The position numbers were made by a program, and so were the translations under genes. This document shows, piece after piece, positions 18,115 through 27,248 of a stretch of DNA of 64,000 nt. Each line of letters begins with the position of its first letter. The stretch's first letter is position 1. This stretch comes from Pseudomonas marginalis (GTDB taxonomy: Bacteria; Pseudomonadota; Gammaproteobacteria; Pseudomonadales; Pseudomonadaceae): assembly GCF_008692035.1 (NCBI RefSeq), contig NZ_VTFG01000001.1, positions 682,001 to 746,000 of the forward strand, written 5' to 3'. The notes beneath the pieces were generated by a model. That model had not been told where the DNA came from, searched no databases, and saw only the letters and a program-made list of their open reading frames with translations.

Positions 18115-18921
18115 ATGATGCGCAATCCAATCAATCATGCTGTCCGCTTGACCCTGCTGGCCGTCGCACTCCTTGGTGCGGCCGGCGCCCATGCAGCAAC
18201 GACGGTGACACCCGGCGTACTCAAGGTCGGCATGGAAATCACCTATCCGCCCTTCGAGTCATACGACGAACATAAAAACGTCGTCGGTTCCGACCCCGAG
18301 CTGGCGCACCTGCTCGCCAAGCACCTGGACCTCAAGGCCGACTTCGTCGACACCAAGTTTTCCAACCTGATCCTCAGCCTGAACGCCGGCCACTACGACG
18401 CGATCATCTCCGGCATGTACATCACGCCCCAGCGGCAGACGCAAGCGCAAACCATCCCGTACGCCAAGACCGGCGCAGCGATCATGGTGCTGAAGGACAG
18501 CCCGCTGAAACCGAAAGTACCGGAAGACCTCTGCGGCCTGAAAGTCGGCCTGGAAAAAGGCACCACGTGGGTGACGCAGTTCAACACGCTCTCGACCGAC
18601 TACTGCACTCCGAATAACAAGGGCGCGATTATGGTCAGCGAGTTCCCGTCCGCACCGGAGGTAACCCAGGCGCTGCTCTCCGGCAATGTGCAGGCTCAGG
18701 TGGAGATCGACGGCGCCGCCGGCATGATCGCAGAACGCACCAAGGGCCGCGTCGTGGTGAGCACCGAGCACTCGATCTATCAGCAGACGCTGGGGATTTA
18801 CGTCAAGAAAGGCAACGACGCGCTCTATCAGGCACTGCTCAAGGCCTTTGAGGCGAGCAAGGCCTCCGGTGAATACACCGCCCTGTTGAAGAAATACAAC
18901 CTCGAAGAACCGACTAACTGA
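18115..18921 (+). CDS. Amino-acid type ABC transporter binding protein
   Basis: A 268-aa periplasmic protein with a clear signal peptide (LTLLAVALLGAAGAHAA) and the bacterial extracellular solute-binding type 3 fold: LKVGMEITYPPFESYDE, GSDPELAHLLAKHLDL, FSNLILSLNAGHYDAIISGM and QTLGIYVKKGND. Proteins of this family bind polar amino acids, opines or related compounds. Two ATGs (18115, 18118) follow GGAG. A REP-like hairpin separates it from the permease/ATPase gene, which may lower expression of the latter relative to the binding protein. Confidence 0.92.
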   Translation: MMRNPINHAVRLTLLAVALLGAAGAHAATTVTPGVLKVGMEITYPPFESYDEHKNVVGSDPELAHLLAKHLDLKADFVDTKFSNLILSLNAGHYDAIISGMYITPQRQTQAQTIPYAKTGAAIMVLKDSPLKPKVPEDLCGLKVGLEKGTTWVTQFNTLSTDYCTPNNKGAIMVSEFPSAPEVTQALLSGNVQAQVEIDGAAGMIAERTKGRVVVSTEHSIYQQTLGIYVKKGNDALYQALLKAFEASKASGEYTALLKKYNLEEPTN

Positions 18922-18933
18922 CCCGGTGCAGCC

Positions 18934-18959
18934 CTGTGGGAGCGCAGCCGCTCCCACAG
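18934..18959. repeat. REP-like GTGGGAGC hairpin
   Basis: Perfect 11-bp inverted repeat CTGTGGGAGCG/CGCTCCCACAG with a 4-nt loop, in the 106-bp gap between the binding-protein and permease/ATPase genes. GTGGGAGC-type palindromes are common dispersed repeats in Pseudomonas genomes. It could stabilise the upstream mRNA 3' end. Confidence 0.8.
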
Positions 18960-19027
18960 TCGGCGGCTTTCGCTTGACTGCCCGGCCCAGGTAAAGCCTG
19001 TGTCGACGCCAGCAGTTGGAGAGACAC

Positions 19028-20536
19028 ATGCAATTTGAATGGCCTTACTTTTTTTCTCTGTTTTCGCTCTCGGACTTCTGGAAAGCCTGCATTACGGTGG
19101 TGGAACTCAGCACGCTGGCCTGGTTCATCGGCATGCTGCTGGGCTTCCTGCTGGCTTCGGCCAAGCTTTCGGCCGCGCGTTGGATCAGCGTGCCGGCGTC
19201 GATTTATATCTGGTTCTTTCGCAGCGTGCCGCTGCTGGTACTCGTGGTGTTCGTCTATAACCTGCCGCAGATGTTCCCGGTCACCCGTGGCGTCCTGTCC
19301 AACCCGTTCTATTCCGGCCTGTTGGCCCTGGTGGTCACCGAAGCGGCCTATATGGCGGAAATCCACCGTGGTGGCTTGATATCCGTGGCCAAAGGTCAAA
19401 AAGAGGCCGGCCGCGCGCTGGGCATCGGCCTGATCGGTTTGCAGCGCCTGATCGTGATCCCCCAGGCGTTCCGCATTTCCCTGCCGACGCTGATCAACGA
19501 ATACATCACCGTGGTGAAACTGACCTCACTGGTCTCGGTGATTTCCTTGACCGAACTGTTGACCGTGGGCCAGCGCCTTTACGCGCAAAACTTCCTGGTG
19601 ATGGAAACCCTGTCGGCTGTGGCGGTGTATTACGTGCTGATCGTGACCGTGCTCGGCTGGCTGTTTCATTGGCTGGAGCACCACCTGGAACTCAACAACC
19701 GCACACCCCGGACGCTGGATGACACCAGCATGGGGCACCTACGCGCATCACAACCCGCCCCTCCTTCGGCAAGCGCTCGGAAAGCCCCCGGGCCTGGCTC
19801 GGCACCCGCCCTGCAACTGGTCGACATTCACAAGCGCTACGGCCAGCACGCTGTGCTCAAGGGCATCAACCTTGATGTAAATGTGGGCCAGGTGATTTCC
19901 ATCATCGGCCCATCGGGCTCGGGGAAAACCTCGCTGATTCGCACCGTCAACGCCCTGGAAAGCATCGACCAAGGCGAGATCATTCTGTTCGGCGAAAGCT
20001 ATATCCACGCCGGTGACAACACCAACACCCAACAAGTACGCCGTGGGGTACAGCACATCGGCATGGTGTTCCAGGGCTTCAACCTGTTTCCCCATCGCAC
20101 CATTCTCGACAACGTCACCCTCGCGCCGCGCTATCACGGCCGCGACAAGCTCATCAGCGAGCAGCGCGCCTACGCCCTGCTGGACAAGGTCGGACTGCTG
20201 GCTCACGCGCACAAGTATCCGCATCAGTTGTCTGGGGGGCAGCAACAACGCGTGGCAATCGCCCGCGCACTGGCCATGGATCCACATATCATGCTGTTTG
20301 ATGAGCCGACGTCAGCCCTTGACCCGGAACTGGTGGGCGACGTGCTCAAGGTCATCGGCGACCTGGCCAAAGAAGGCATGACCATGCTGATCGTGACCCA
20401 CGAGATGGACTTCGCCCTGTCCATTTCCGACCGGGTGATCTTCATGGAAGACGGCCTGGTTGCACTGGATGCGGCGCCTGGGATGATTCGTGCCGATCAG
20501 TGCGGCGAGCGAATCAAGGCGTTCATGCGGGTTTGA
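19028..20536 (+). CDS. Fused amino-acid ABC transporter permease and ATPase
   Basis: A 502-aa protein combining two subunits. Residues ~1-220 are a HisMQ-type permease with about five hydrophobic helices and the ATPase-contact loop GQKEAGRALGIGLIGLQRLI. A proline/alanine-rich linker (ASQPAPPSASARKAPGPGSA, residues ~240-260) leads to a complete ATPase. The ATPase has Walker [20 protein letters not shown]-loop IGMVFQGFNLFPH, signature [17 protein letters not shown], Walker B IMLFDEPTSALD and switch His in VTHEMDF. No second permease gene is nearby, so a homodimer would give two permease and two ATPase domains. It pairs with the upstream binding protein. Confidence 0.92.
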   Translation: MQFEWPYFFSLFSLSDFWKACITVVELSTLAWFIGMLLGFLLASAKLSAARWISVPASIYIWFFRSVPLLVLVVFVYNLPQMFPVTRGVLSNPFYSGLLALVVTEAAYMAEIHRGGLISVAKGQKEAGRALGIGLIGLQRLIVIPQAFRISLPTLINEYITVVKLTSLVSVISLTELLTVGQRLYAQNFLVMETLSAVAVYYVLIVTVLGWLFHWLEHHLELNNRTPRTLDDTSMGHLRASQPAPPSASARKAPGPGSAPALQLVDIHKRYGQHAVLKGINLDVNVGQVISIIGPSGSGKTSLIRTVNALESIDQGEIILFGESYIHAGDNTNTQQVRRGVQHIGMVFQGFNLFPHRTILDNVTLAPRYHGRDKLISEQRAYALLDKVGLLAHAHKYPHQLSGGQQQRVAIARALAMDPHIMLFDEPTSALDPELVGDVLKVIGDLAKEGMTMLIVTHEMDFALSISDRVIFMEDGLVALDAAPGMIRADQCGERIKAFMRV

Positions 20537-20603
20537 ACCCGGCGTGAGGGGGGCCTGAAATTTGAAACGCAAGCGTCGCTGATCAGCGCCACTCACCGTA
20601 CTC

Positions 20604-21683
20604 TCAGCGCCTGGCCTTGAGCCGGACACTGGCAAAGGTCGACTCCCCCCGCGCCTGCTCCAGGGCACTCATTGGCATCGGCACCGGTACGGCGCGAATC
20701 ATCGGCTTCAACATGACGGCTCGCTCGCCTGCCGTCACCAGGCGCTCGTCACTGGGCGGCACGCCAAAGTACTCGCGGTAGCATTTGGAGAAGTGCGGCG
20801 TGGACACAAACCCGCAGAGCAAGGCCAGCTCCACGATCGAAATGGGGGTTTGCTTGAGCAACTGACGCGCGCGGATCAGCCGCAACCGCAGGTAGTAACG
20901 CGAGGGCGAACAGTGCAGGTACTTCTGGAACATGCGTTCAAGCTGCCGGCGTGACAGGGCCACGTACTCGGCCAATTCATCCAGGTCGATCGGTTCTTCC
21001 AGGTTGGCCTCCATCAGCGCGACGATTTCCTGCAGCTTCGGCTGCTGGGTGCCGAGCATATGCTTGAGCGGCACGCGCTGATGATCCTGCTCGTTACGCA
21101 TGCGCTCGTACACGAACATGTCCGAAATCGCCGCCGACAACTCATGCCCATGCTCACGCCCGATCAGGTGCAGCATCATGTCCATGGGCGCGGTGCCGCC
21201 CGAGCTGGTCAGGCGATCGCGGTCGAGGGTGAACACGCTGGCGCTGAGGCTCACCCGTGGAAAAGCTTCCTGCATGGCCGCCAGCCACTCCCAATGCACG
21301 CTGCATTCAAACCCGTCGAGCAGCCCCGCCCGGGCCAATACCCAACTGCCGGTACAAATACCGCCCAGGTGCCTGGAATAACGCGCCTGGGTCCGCAGCC
21401 ACTTCATCAATTCATCGCTCAGGGTGTGTTGAATACCCGTGCCGCCGCACACCACGACGATATCCGCAGAGGGCGCAGCGGCTATGGAACAGTCCGGCGT
21501 GATGGGCATGCCGTCGCTGGCCCACACAGGATGACCGTCGACACTGGCGGTGTGCCAACGATAAAGCTCCTGGCCTGCCAGTTGGTTGGCCATGCGCAGC
21601 GGCTCTACCGCCGACGCCAACGAGATCAGGGTGAACTGATCCAGCAGCACGAATACCAAACAGGTGACCGGCCGGGGGGTCAT
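20604..21683 (-). CDS. GlxA-family transcriptional regulator (DJ-1/PfpI plus AraC HTH)
   Basis: A 359-aa regulator starting MTPRPVTCLVF. Residues ~8-190 are a DJ-1/PfpI-type glutamine-amidotransferase-like domain (FVLLDQFTLISLASAVEPLR, GGICTGSWVLARAGLLDG). The C-terminal ~100 residues are an AraC double HTH (EPIDLDELAEYVALSRRQLE, ISIVELALLCGFVSTPHFSK). Relatives control arginine, betaine, carnitine or polyamine use. The start codon overlaps the stop of the upstream permease (ATGA, 21680-21683), so both are one transcript. The frame stays open upstream inside the permease gene, but that part is a shadow. Confidence 0.92.
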   Translation of the reverse strand: MTPRPVTCLVFVLLDQFTLISLASAVEPLRMANQLAGQELYRWHTASVDGHPVWASDGMPITPDCSIAAAPSADIVVVCGGTGIQHTLSDELMKWLRTQARYSRHLGGICTGSWVLARAGLLDGFECSVHWEWLAAMQEAFPRVSLSASVFTLDRDRLTSSGGTAPMDMMLHLIGREHGHELSAAISDMFVYERMRNEQDHQRVPLKHMLGTQQPKLQEIVALMEANLEEPIDLDELAEYVALSRRQLERMFQKYLHCSPSRYYLRLRLIRARQLLKQTPISIVELALLCGFVSTPHFSKCYREYFGVPPSDERLVTAGERAVMLKPMIRAVPVPMPMSALEQARGESTFASVRLKARR

Positions 21684-23089
21684 GGGCGCGAAGCCAGGGG
21701 GATCGATTTTTGGGTGCGGTCCGGCTGCCGCGCCGTGATCACGCCGACCAGGGAAATCAGCAAGGCCAGGCCGATGGTCGACGACACCTCGAAGCGGTGC
21801 TCGGGCGTCAGCAGCATCACCGCCAATGCGCAACAGATGAACACGATGACCACCCAGGTCAGCCAGGGAAACAGCCACATCTTGAACGTCAGGGTGACAT
21901 TGCGGCGCTGCAGGACCTTGCGCATGCGCAGTTGCGACACGGCGATCACCAGGTACACCAGCAAGGCGATGGCACCCGAGCTGGCCAGCAGAAACTGGAA
22001 CAATCCGGCCGGCATGAAGTAACTGAGCAAGGTCACGCCAGCCCCGAGGATCGTGCTGGCGATCACGGCGGCCCTCGGCACACTCGCGGCGGAGGTCTTT
22101 TTCATCAGCGTGGGCGCATCCCCGCGCTTGCCCAGGGAATACAGCATGCGTGAAGCAATGTAGATGGACGAGTTCATGCAGCTCGCCACGGCAATCAACA
22201 CCACCACGTCCACCAGTAACTTCGCGTGGGGAATGTTCATCAGTTCCAGGGCGCGCTGATAAGAGCCTACCGACGCCAACAGCGGGTCATTCCACGGCAC
22301 CACGGAAATCACCACGAAGATCGACAACACGTAGAACACGCCGATGCGCCACATCACCGAGCGCGTAGCCCGGGCGATATTCTGCGCCGGGTTATTGGAC
22401 TCGGCAGCCGCGATGGTGACGGCTTCCGTGCCGATAAAGCTGAACATGATGGTGATGAACGCCCCGACCACCGCCGACAGGCCGTTAGGCGCGAAACCAC
22501 CGTGTTCTTCCATCAGGCGACTCAGGCCGCTGGCCTCCCGCTCGGGAATCCAGCCCATCAGCACCGCGCCTCCCAGGCCGATGAAGCCGATGATCGCCAC
22601 CACCTTGGCCATGGCAAACCAGAACTCGAATTCACCGTACTTGGAGACGCTGAACAAATTGGTGACCACCAACAAAAAGATCGACAACAAGGCGAACAGC
22701 CAAGCGTCGATCTGCGGCAACCACTGGTTGAGGATATGCCCGGCGGCCAGGGCTTCGATGGGAATCACCAGCACCCAGAACCACCAGTACAACCAGCCGA
22801 TCGTAAACCCGGCCCAGCGGCCGATGGCCTGGTCGGCGTAGGTCGAGAATGAGCCGGTGTCGGGGTTGGCCACCGCCATCTCCCCCAGCATGCGCATGAC
22901 CAGCACCACCAACAGGCCGGAAAACAGATACGCCAGCATCACGGCCGGCCCCGCCGCCGCGATGGCGTGCCCGGAGCCGACAAACAGCCCCGCGCCGATA
23001 ATGCCTGCAATGGAGAGCATGGTGACATGACGCGGCTTGAAGCCCTGCGCCAGCTGGCCGTTGGAATCCTTGGAAATCAGGCTATTCAT
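21680..23089 (-). CDS. APC-family amino acid permease (GABA-permease-like)
   Basis: A 469-aa permease with 12 expected membrane helices. The N-terminus reads GFKPRHVTMLSIAGIIGAGL, the substrate-binding glycine motif of the amino acid-polyamine-organocation family. The block FSFIGTEAVTIAAAESNNPA is typical of the GabP/CycA/ProY branch. It imports an amino acid or amine with protons. It lies between the catabolic genes 23254-27062 and the GlxA regulator, on the same strand, so it probably feeds that pathway. A 164-bp gap upstream may hold its own promoter. Confidence 0.93.
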   Translation of the reverse strand: MNSLISKDSNGQLAQGFKPRHVTMLSIAGIIGAGLFVGSGHAIAAAGPAVMLAYLFSGLLVVLVMRMLGEMAVANPDTGSFSTYADQAIGRWAGFTIGWLYWWFWVLVIPIEALAAGHILNQWLPQIDAWLFALLSIFLLVVTNLFSVSKYGEFEFWFAMAKVVAIIGFIGLGGAVLMGWIPEREASGLSRLMEEHGGFAPNGLSAVVGAFITIMFSFIGTEAVTIAAAESNNPAQNIARATRSVMWRIGVFYVLSIFVVISVVPWNDPLLASVGSYQRALELMNIPHAKLLVDVVVLIAVASCMNSSIYIASRMLYSLGKRGDAPTLMKKTSAASVPRAAVIASTILGAGVTLLSYFMPAGLFQFLLASSGAIALLVYLVIAVSQLRMRKVLQRRNVTLTFKMWLFPWLTWVVIVFICCALAVMLLTPEHRFEVSSTIGLALLISLVGVITARQPDRTQKSIPLASRP

Positions 23090-23253
23090 CGTTGTTTTTT
23101 ATTCTCTGTGATCGACGTTAAGACGTACTGACTGGAAGGTCAGGCGATCATCATTTCTTAATGACGGGTCACAGTACGCGGCCTGCGTGCCGCAAAAATA
23201 GCCTCATAGCGGCACGCCGGTGCCTGATATCGACATTGGCGGGCAGCCGCCGC

Positions 23254-24102
23254 TCATTGCCTCGGCGGGTCAAGGTTCGCCAGAAAGCCTGCAATCAGCG
23301 CGTTGAACACCGCGCCCTGATCGTCGTGCACATAGTGGCTCGCGTCGGCGACCTCCACCGTCCGCACATGGGGGTTGCTGGCCCTCATCGCCTGCAGCGT
23401 CGCCGGCGGCAGGAAGTCCGAGCGACCACCACGAATGAACAGGCTGGGGCAATCCAGCGCGCGCACCGCTGGCCACAGGTCCGTCGGCTCGATACTCAGG
23501 CGGGCCTGGGCAATCCCCTGCTGATCATGGCGCCAGCCAATCACACCGTCGCGTTCCTGCATCGAATGCGCCAGCCTCGACGCCAGGCCCTGCTCCGACA
23601 ACCCTGGGCGCGAAGCCCTCCAGAACCCACGGGCCGCGTCCCAATTGTCGAACTGCAACGGCGTCTGGCCCATCTCGCGACGGATACGTGCAGCGCCATC
23701 GCCCTGGGTTGAAGAGCCGGGGCCGATGTCCTCGATCAGCAACCCCAGCAAGCGTCCCGGATGTTGCCGCGCATACTCGAGGGCGTTGGCGCCGCCCAAT
23801 GAATGCCCGAGCAGGACAAAACGCTGCAGGCCGACATGGGCGATCAGATCCTCAAGGTCCTCGACATAGGATTGGGTGTGATACGTGGAGGGCTCGGCCC
23901 AGTCGCTCAACCCACGACCACGCTGGTCGAGGGCATAGATGCAGTAGCCCTCCCCCAGGGATTGCACCAGCGACTCCCAGGTCTGGGCATAGGCGCGCAG
24001 GCCGTGCAACAGCACCAGGGGCACGCCACTCGATGCGCCCCAGCGCAAATAATGCAGGCGCAGGCCCGAACGGTTGGTGAAGAAACAGCTGTCTGCAGGC
24101 AT
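23254..24102 (-). CDS. Alpha/beta hydrolase
   Basis: A 282-aa alpha/beta hydrolase. The oxyanion motif is VLLHGLRAYAQTWESL, the nucleophile elbow FVLLGHSLGGANAL (Ser), the acid FIRGGRSDFLP and the His in VADASHYVHDDQ. The substrate is unknown; esters, amides or lactones are possible. It starts 13 bp after the stop of the FAD oxidase gene, so it belongs to the amine or amino-acid catabolic unit. Confidence 0.88.
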   Translation of the reverse strand: MPADSCFFTNRSGLRLHYLRWGASSGVPLVLLHGLRAYAQTWESLVQSLGEGYCIYALDQRGRGLSDWAEPSTYHTQSYVEDLEDLIAHVGLQRFVLLGHSLGGANALEYARQHPGRLLGLLIEDIGPGSSTQGDGAARIRREMGQTPLQFDNWDAARGFWRASRPGLSEQGLASRLAHSMQERDGVIGWRHDQQGIAQARLSIEPTDLWPAVRALDCPSLFIRGGRSDFLPPATLQAMRASNPHVRTVEVADASHYVHDDQGAVFNALIAGFLANLDPPRQ

Positions 24103-24114
24103 GGGCTTGCTCCT

Positions 24115-25407
24115 TTAGAAACGGTCGAAGCGATAAGGGCTTGGGTCAATGATCGGCGCATGCCCACTGACCAGGTCCGCGGCGAGATGACCCGCCGCCG
24201 GCGATGTACCGAAGCCGTGCCCCGAGAAACCGGTGGCCACGGTCAGCCCCGGAATCTGCGCGACCGGGCCGATGACCGGGTTGGAATCGGGTGTCACGTC
24301 GATAGTGCCGGCCCAGGCCTGGGCGATCCGTGCCTGTTCAAACACCGGCCAGGCGGCCATCAGGTTGTTCATCGCGTCGTTATTGAGCTGCGGGTTGGCC
24401 GCCGGATCCTGCACCCTGACGCGCTCGAACGGGCTGACGCTGTCGGCGCGCCAACGCCGCGCCAGGGCCAGGTCATTGATGAACGGCTTGCCCAGCGACA
24501 CGTTCAGCACACTGCGTTGCGCACGGAACTGCGGCATGTATTGCTTGGCGAGCAGCAGATGGTCGAGGGTCAGGAACGCATCCAACTTGCCCCGTTGGGT
24601 AATGATGAAACCGCCGTCCTGGTGCTTGCGAAACGAAAAGTCCGGCGCGCCGACCGCGATCTGCGTCGGCCCCTCCATGGGGTGGGTACGCAGCACCGAG
24701 CAGGTCAGGGGCAGGGTCGGCAACGCCACACCGAGGTTGCCCAGAAAGCGCCTCGACCACATGCCCCCCGCCAGCAGCACATGATCACAACGGATTTCGC
24801 CCTTTTCCGTGACCACACCGCTGACCGCGCCGCCGGACATCTGCAGCGTACGCACCGCGCACTGCTCGATGATCACCACGCCCCTGTCCATGGCGGCCCT
24901 GGCAATCGCGCTGCTGGCCAGCGTCGGTTCGGCACGCGCATCGGAAGGGGTAAAGATGCCACCGGCCCAGTCACCCGTGCCGCCTGGCACCAGCGCGTCG
25001 ATCTCACGCTTGCTGAGCAGGCGTGAATCCAGCGACAAATGCTCCACCGACTTGAGCCAGCCCTCGTGCATTGCCATTTGCGCCGGGGTGCGCCCGACAA
25101 ACATGATGCCTTCCTGGCGATACCCGACATCCGCCCCTACCCGCTCAGGCATCTGCGCCCACAAGCGGTCGGCGGCCAGGGCCAGCGGGATGTCGGCCGC
25201 GTGGCGGCTGGTCTTGCGCACCCAGCCCAGGTTGCGGGATGACTGTTCGGCGGCGATCCGGCCTTTTTCCAGGACCACCACGGCGATATTGCGCTCAGCC
25301 AAGGTCAGCGCAGCCGTGAGGCCGATGATCCCGCCGCCAATGATGACGACGGCGGTCGCGCTGGGAAACACGGTGGAGGTTGTCACGGGCGCTATTGTCG
25401 GTGCCAT
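24115..25407 (-). CDS. FAD-dependent oxidoreductase of the D-amino-acid oxidase type
   Basis: A 430-aa flavoprotein. The dinucleotide motif VVIIGGGIIGLTAALTLAE is near residue 20, followed by VVVLEKGRIAAEQSSRNLGW, where the SRN-G region is typical of DadA-like oxidases. A late block VATGFSGHGFGTSPAAGHLA closes the FAD site. It should oxidise an amine or amino acid to an imine. The RidA and ornithine-cyclodeaminase-like genes upstream in the same operon are consistent with imine handling. Closest functional label seen for such pairs is an amine (tyramine) oxidase subunit; this is recalled, not verified. Confidence 0.88.
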   Translation of the reverse strand: MAPTIAPVTTSTVFPSATAVVIIGGGIIGLTAALTLAERNIAVVVLEKGRIAAEQSSRNLGWVRKTSRHAADIPLALAADRLWAQMPERVGADVGYRQEGIMFVGRTPAQMAMHEGWLKSVEHLSLDSRLLSKREIDALVPGGTGDWAGGIFTPSDARAEPTLASSAIARAAMDRGVVIIEQCAVRTLQMSGGAVSGVVTEKGEIRCDHVLLAGGMWSRRFLGNLGVALPTLPLTCSVLRTHPMEGPTQIAVGAPDFSFRKHQDGGFIITQRGKLDAFLTLDHLLLAKQYMPQFRAQRSVLNVSLGKPFINDLALARRWRADSVSPFERVRVQDPAANPQLNNDAMNNLMAAWPVFEQARIAQAWAGTIDVTPDSNPVIGPVAQIPGLTVATGFSGHGFGTSPAAGHLAADLVSGHAPIIDPSPYRFDRF

Positions 25408-25464
25408 GGTCAGGACTCGGTAAACGAATAAGGGCGGCCAGGCCTGTGCATGGCCGCGTGACGA

Positions 25465-25887
25465 TTATTGCGACAGGCGAATGAGGTCGACCTGCGCCTT
25501 CGACGCGTTGCGATACGCCGTCACTTCCAGCTCTACCTTGTAGACCGTCGAGCCCAGTGGCGGGCAGGTCACGGTGCTGGCCGGGTCGACGCCGCGAAAC
25601 TTCTCGCCGATCAGGTCCATCACCGCCGGCACGTCCTTGGGGTCCTGGATGAACACCCGCGAACACACCACGTCGGCCAGGCTCGAATCGACAGCCTTGA
25701 GGGCCGATTCGATGTTGGCGAACACCTGGTGCGCCTGTTCCAGGACATCCTCCGGGATCAGCTTGGTCTGGGGGTTGCGGCCGGCGGTGTTGGACACGTA
25801 GATCCAGTTGTCCACGCACACCAGGCGCGAATAGCTGGCCTGGTCTTCGAACGGTGAGCCGGTCTTGAGCTTGGTGATTTTTGTCAT
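25465..25887 (-). CDS. RidA/YjgF-family imine deaminase-like protein
   Basis: A 140-aa RidA-family protein from the ATG at 25887. Family features are YVSNTAGRNPQTKLIPEDVLEQ, VFANIESALKAVDSSLADVV and the C-terminal TVTCPPLGSTVYKVELEVTA. The canonical RidA Arg sits in a C-terminal ALP.-.RVEIE motif that is changed here (Lys in VYKVELE), so deaminase activity may differ or be absent. The position between an imine-forming oxidase and an ornithine-cyclodeaminase-like gene suggests removal or channelling of a reactive imine. Confidence 0.88.
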   Translation of the reverse strand: MTKITKLKTGSPFEDQASYSRLVCVDNWIYVSNTAGRNPQTKLIPEDVLEQAHQVFANIESALKAVDSSLADVVCSRVFIQDPKDVPAVMDLIGEKFRGVDPASTVTCPPLGSTVYKVELEVTAYRNASKAQVDLIRLSQ

Positions 25888-25922
25888 GTCGAATGCCTCG
25901 TCAAAGTGAATGAAGCTACGGC

Positions 25923-27062
25923 TCAGCGCAGCTCCGGGGTTTCCCACAGGTTCAAGGTCACGCCGATGCCGTGCTTGACGGCGTTGCGGTACACCACCGT
26001 GCCCCAGGCCACGTCTTCGACGGGCATGCCGCCCACCGACATGATGATGATTTCCTCATCGTTCCTGCGGCCAGGCGCGGCCCCGGCGATGATCTTGCCG
26101 ATGTCTTCGACGTCATCGAGCTGCATCTTGCCTTCGGCAATCATGTCCATGAAGCGCACGCCAATGACCGGCACGTTGTGATGCGCAGGCTTGGGCAATT
26201 CCTCGAACCAAGCCTGGTACAGACCGGTGTTGTCGAGCACCTTTCGTACGTCGGGCTGCTCCATTCCCGCGTCGAGGGAGCAAGACGCCGGCATCGCGAG
26301 GAAAGCGCCTGGCTTGACCCACTCACGCCGCACAATTGGGTAGATCGAGGGGTCGCCCGTGGCACCGGAGCTACAATAAGTAACAAGGTCCGAGTCGCGG
26401 ACCACCGCTTCGAGGGTGTCGACCACCTCTATCGTGGTGATCTGCGGATACGTCTGTTCGACCCACGCGATAAAGTTGTCGAGGCTCTGCTGGCCACGGC
26501 CCTTGATCTTCAGGGTGTCGATATGCGGGCACACCGCGATGAAGGCCGCCAGGGTGGTCTTGCCCATCACGCCCGGGCCAAGCAGGCCGACGACTTTCGA
26601 GTCCTTGCGCGCCAGGTGGCGTGCGCCCACGCCGGGGATCGCACCGGTGCGGTACGCCGACAGCAGGTTGGCCGACATATGGGCCAACGGCGCGCCGGTG
26701 TCGGGGTCGTTCAGGGTGAACATCAGGATCGAACGCGGCAGGCCTTTTTCGCGGTTGGCGATATTGGAGCCGTACCATTTCACCCCGGCGGTGCAGAAGC
26801 TGCCGCCCAGGTAGGCCGGCATGGCCATCATGCGCCGATCCGCCGTGGGCTTGGGCATGTTCGGGAACGGCGAATCCTGCGGGAAAATCACCATCGCGCC
26901 ATGGGAATCATTGTTCGGGCCGGCCATGCGGTAGTCACCGGCATACAGCAGGCCGAACATTTCCTCCATGGTGTTCACGCAGGCCAGCATGTCGGTCACA
27001 CCCGCGCGGATCATGTCCTGCTCGGAGAGGTAGATAAAATCGATTTTTGTAGTTGCAGACAT
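25923..27062 (-). CDS. Ornithine cyclodeaminase/mu-crystallin family protein
   Basis: A 379-aa NAD(P)-binding protein. The N-terminal substrate domain has FIYLSEQDMIRAGVTDMLAC and MMAMPAYLGGSFCTAGVKWY. The Rossmann domain carries KVVGLLGPGVMGKTTLAAF, and a later part reads SDLVTYCSSGATGDPSI. Relatives are ornithine cyclodeaminases, ketimine reductases and the partner of a flavin amine oxidase. It is the first gene of a minus-strand unit with RidA, FAD oxidase and hydrolase, divergent from an AraC regulator. About 40 residues longer than typical ornithine cyclodeaminases. Confidence 0.88.
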   Translation of the reverse strand: MSATTKIDFIYLSEQDMIRAGVTDMLACVNTMEEMFGLLYAGDYRMAGPNNDSHGAMVIFPQDSPFPNMPKPTADRRMMAMPAYLGGSFCTAGVKWYGSNIANREKGLPRSILMFTLNDPDTGAPLAHMSANLLSAYRTGAIPGVGARHLARKDSKVVGLLGPGVMGKTTLAAFIAVCPHIDTLKIKGRGQQSLDNFIAWVEQTYPQITTIEVVDTLEAVVRDSDLVTYCSSGATGDPSIYPIVRREWVKPGAFLAMPASCSLDAGMEQPDVRKVLDNTGLYQAWFEELPKPAHHNVPVIGVRFMDMIAEGKMQLDDVEDIGKIIAGAAPGRRNDEEIIIMSVGGMPVEDVAWGTVVYRNAVKHGIGVTLNLWETPELR

Positions 27063-27248
27063 AGTTATTCTCGGGCTGAAGGTGATATCGCTGCGGTAGG
27101 CGCAGCTCCACGCTGTCGAGATCGAGTATCGGGCGGGGGATGGCGGCGGTATTGTAAATTTCGGACATACCGTTCAGTCGGGCATGACGATAGTTGGCGC
27201 GATTAATGCGTTGATTTTCCCCTGGCGCTGCCTGCCCAAGGAACAACC

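Noticed and set aside
18934..18959. Rho-independent terminator between importer genes
   Set aside because: No T-tract follows and the sequence fits the GTGGGAGC REP family, so it is called a REP-like hairpin.
21060..22022. 320-codon plus-strand frame
   Set aside because: Antisense to the GlxA regulator and the amino acid permease.
23803..25026. 407-codon open frame on the plus strand
   Set aside because: Antisense to the hydrolase and FAD oxidase genes, both of which have clear motifs.
25971..27206. 411-codon open frame on the plus strand
   Set aside because: Antisense shadow of the ornithine-cyclodeaminase-like gene, His/Arg-rich, no family features.
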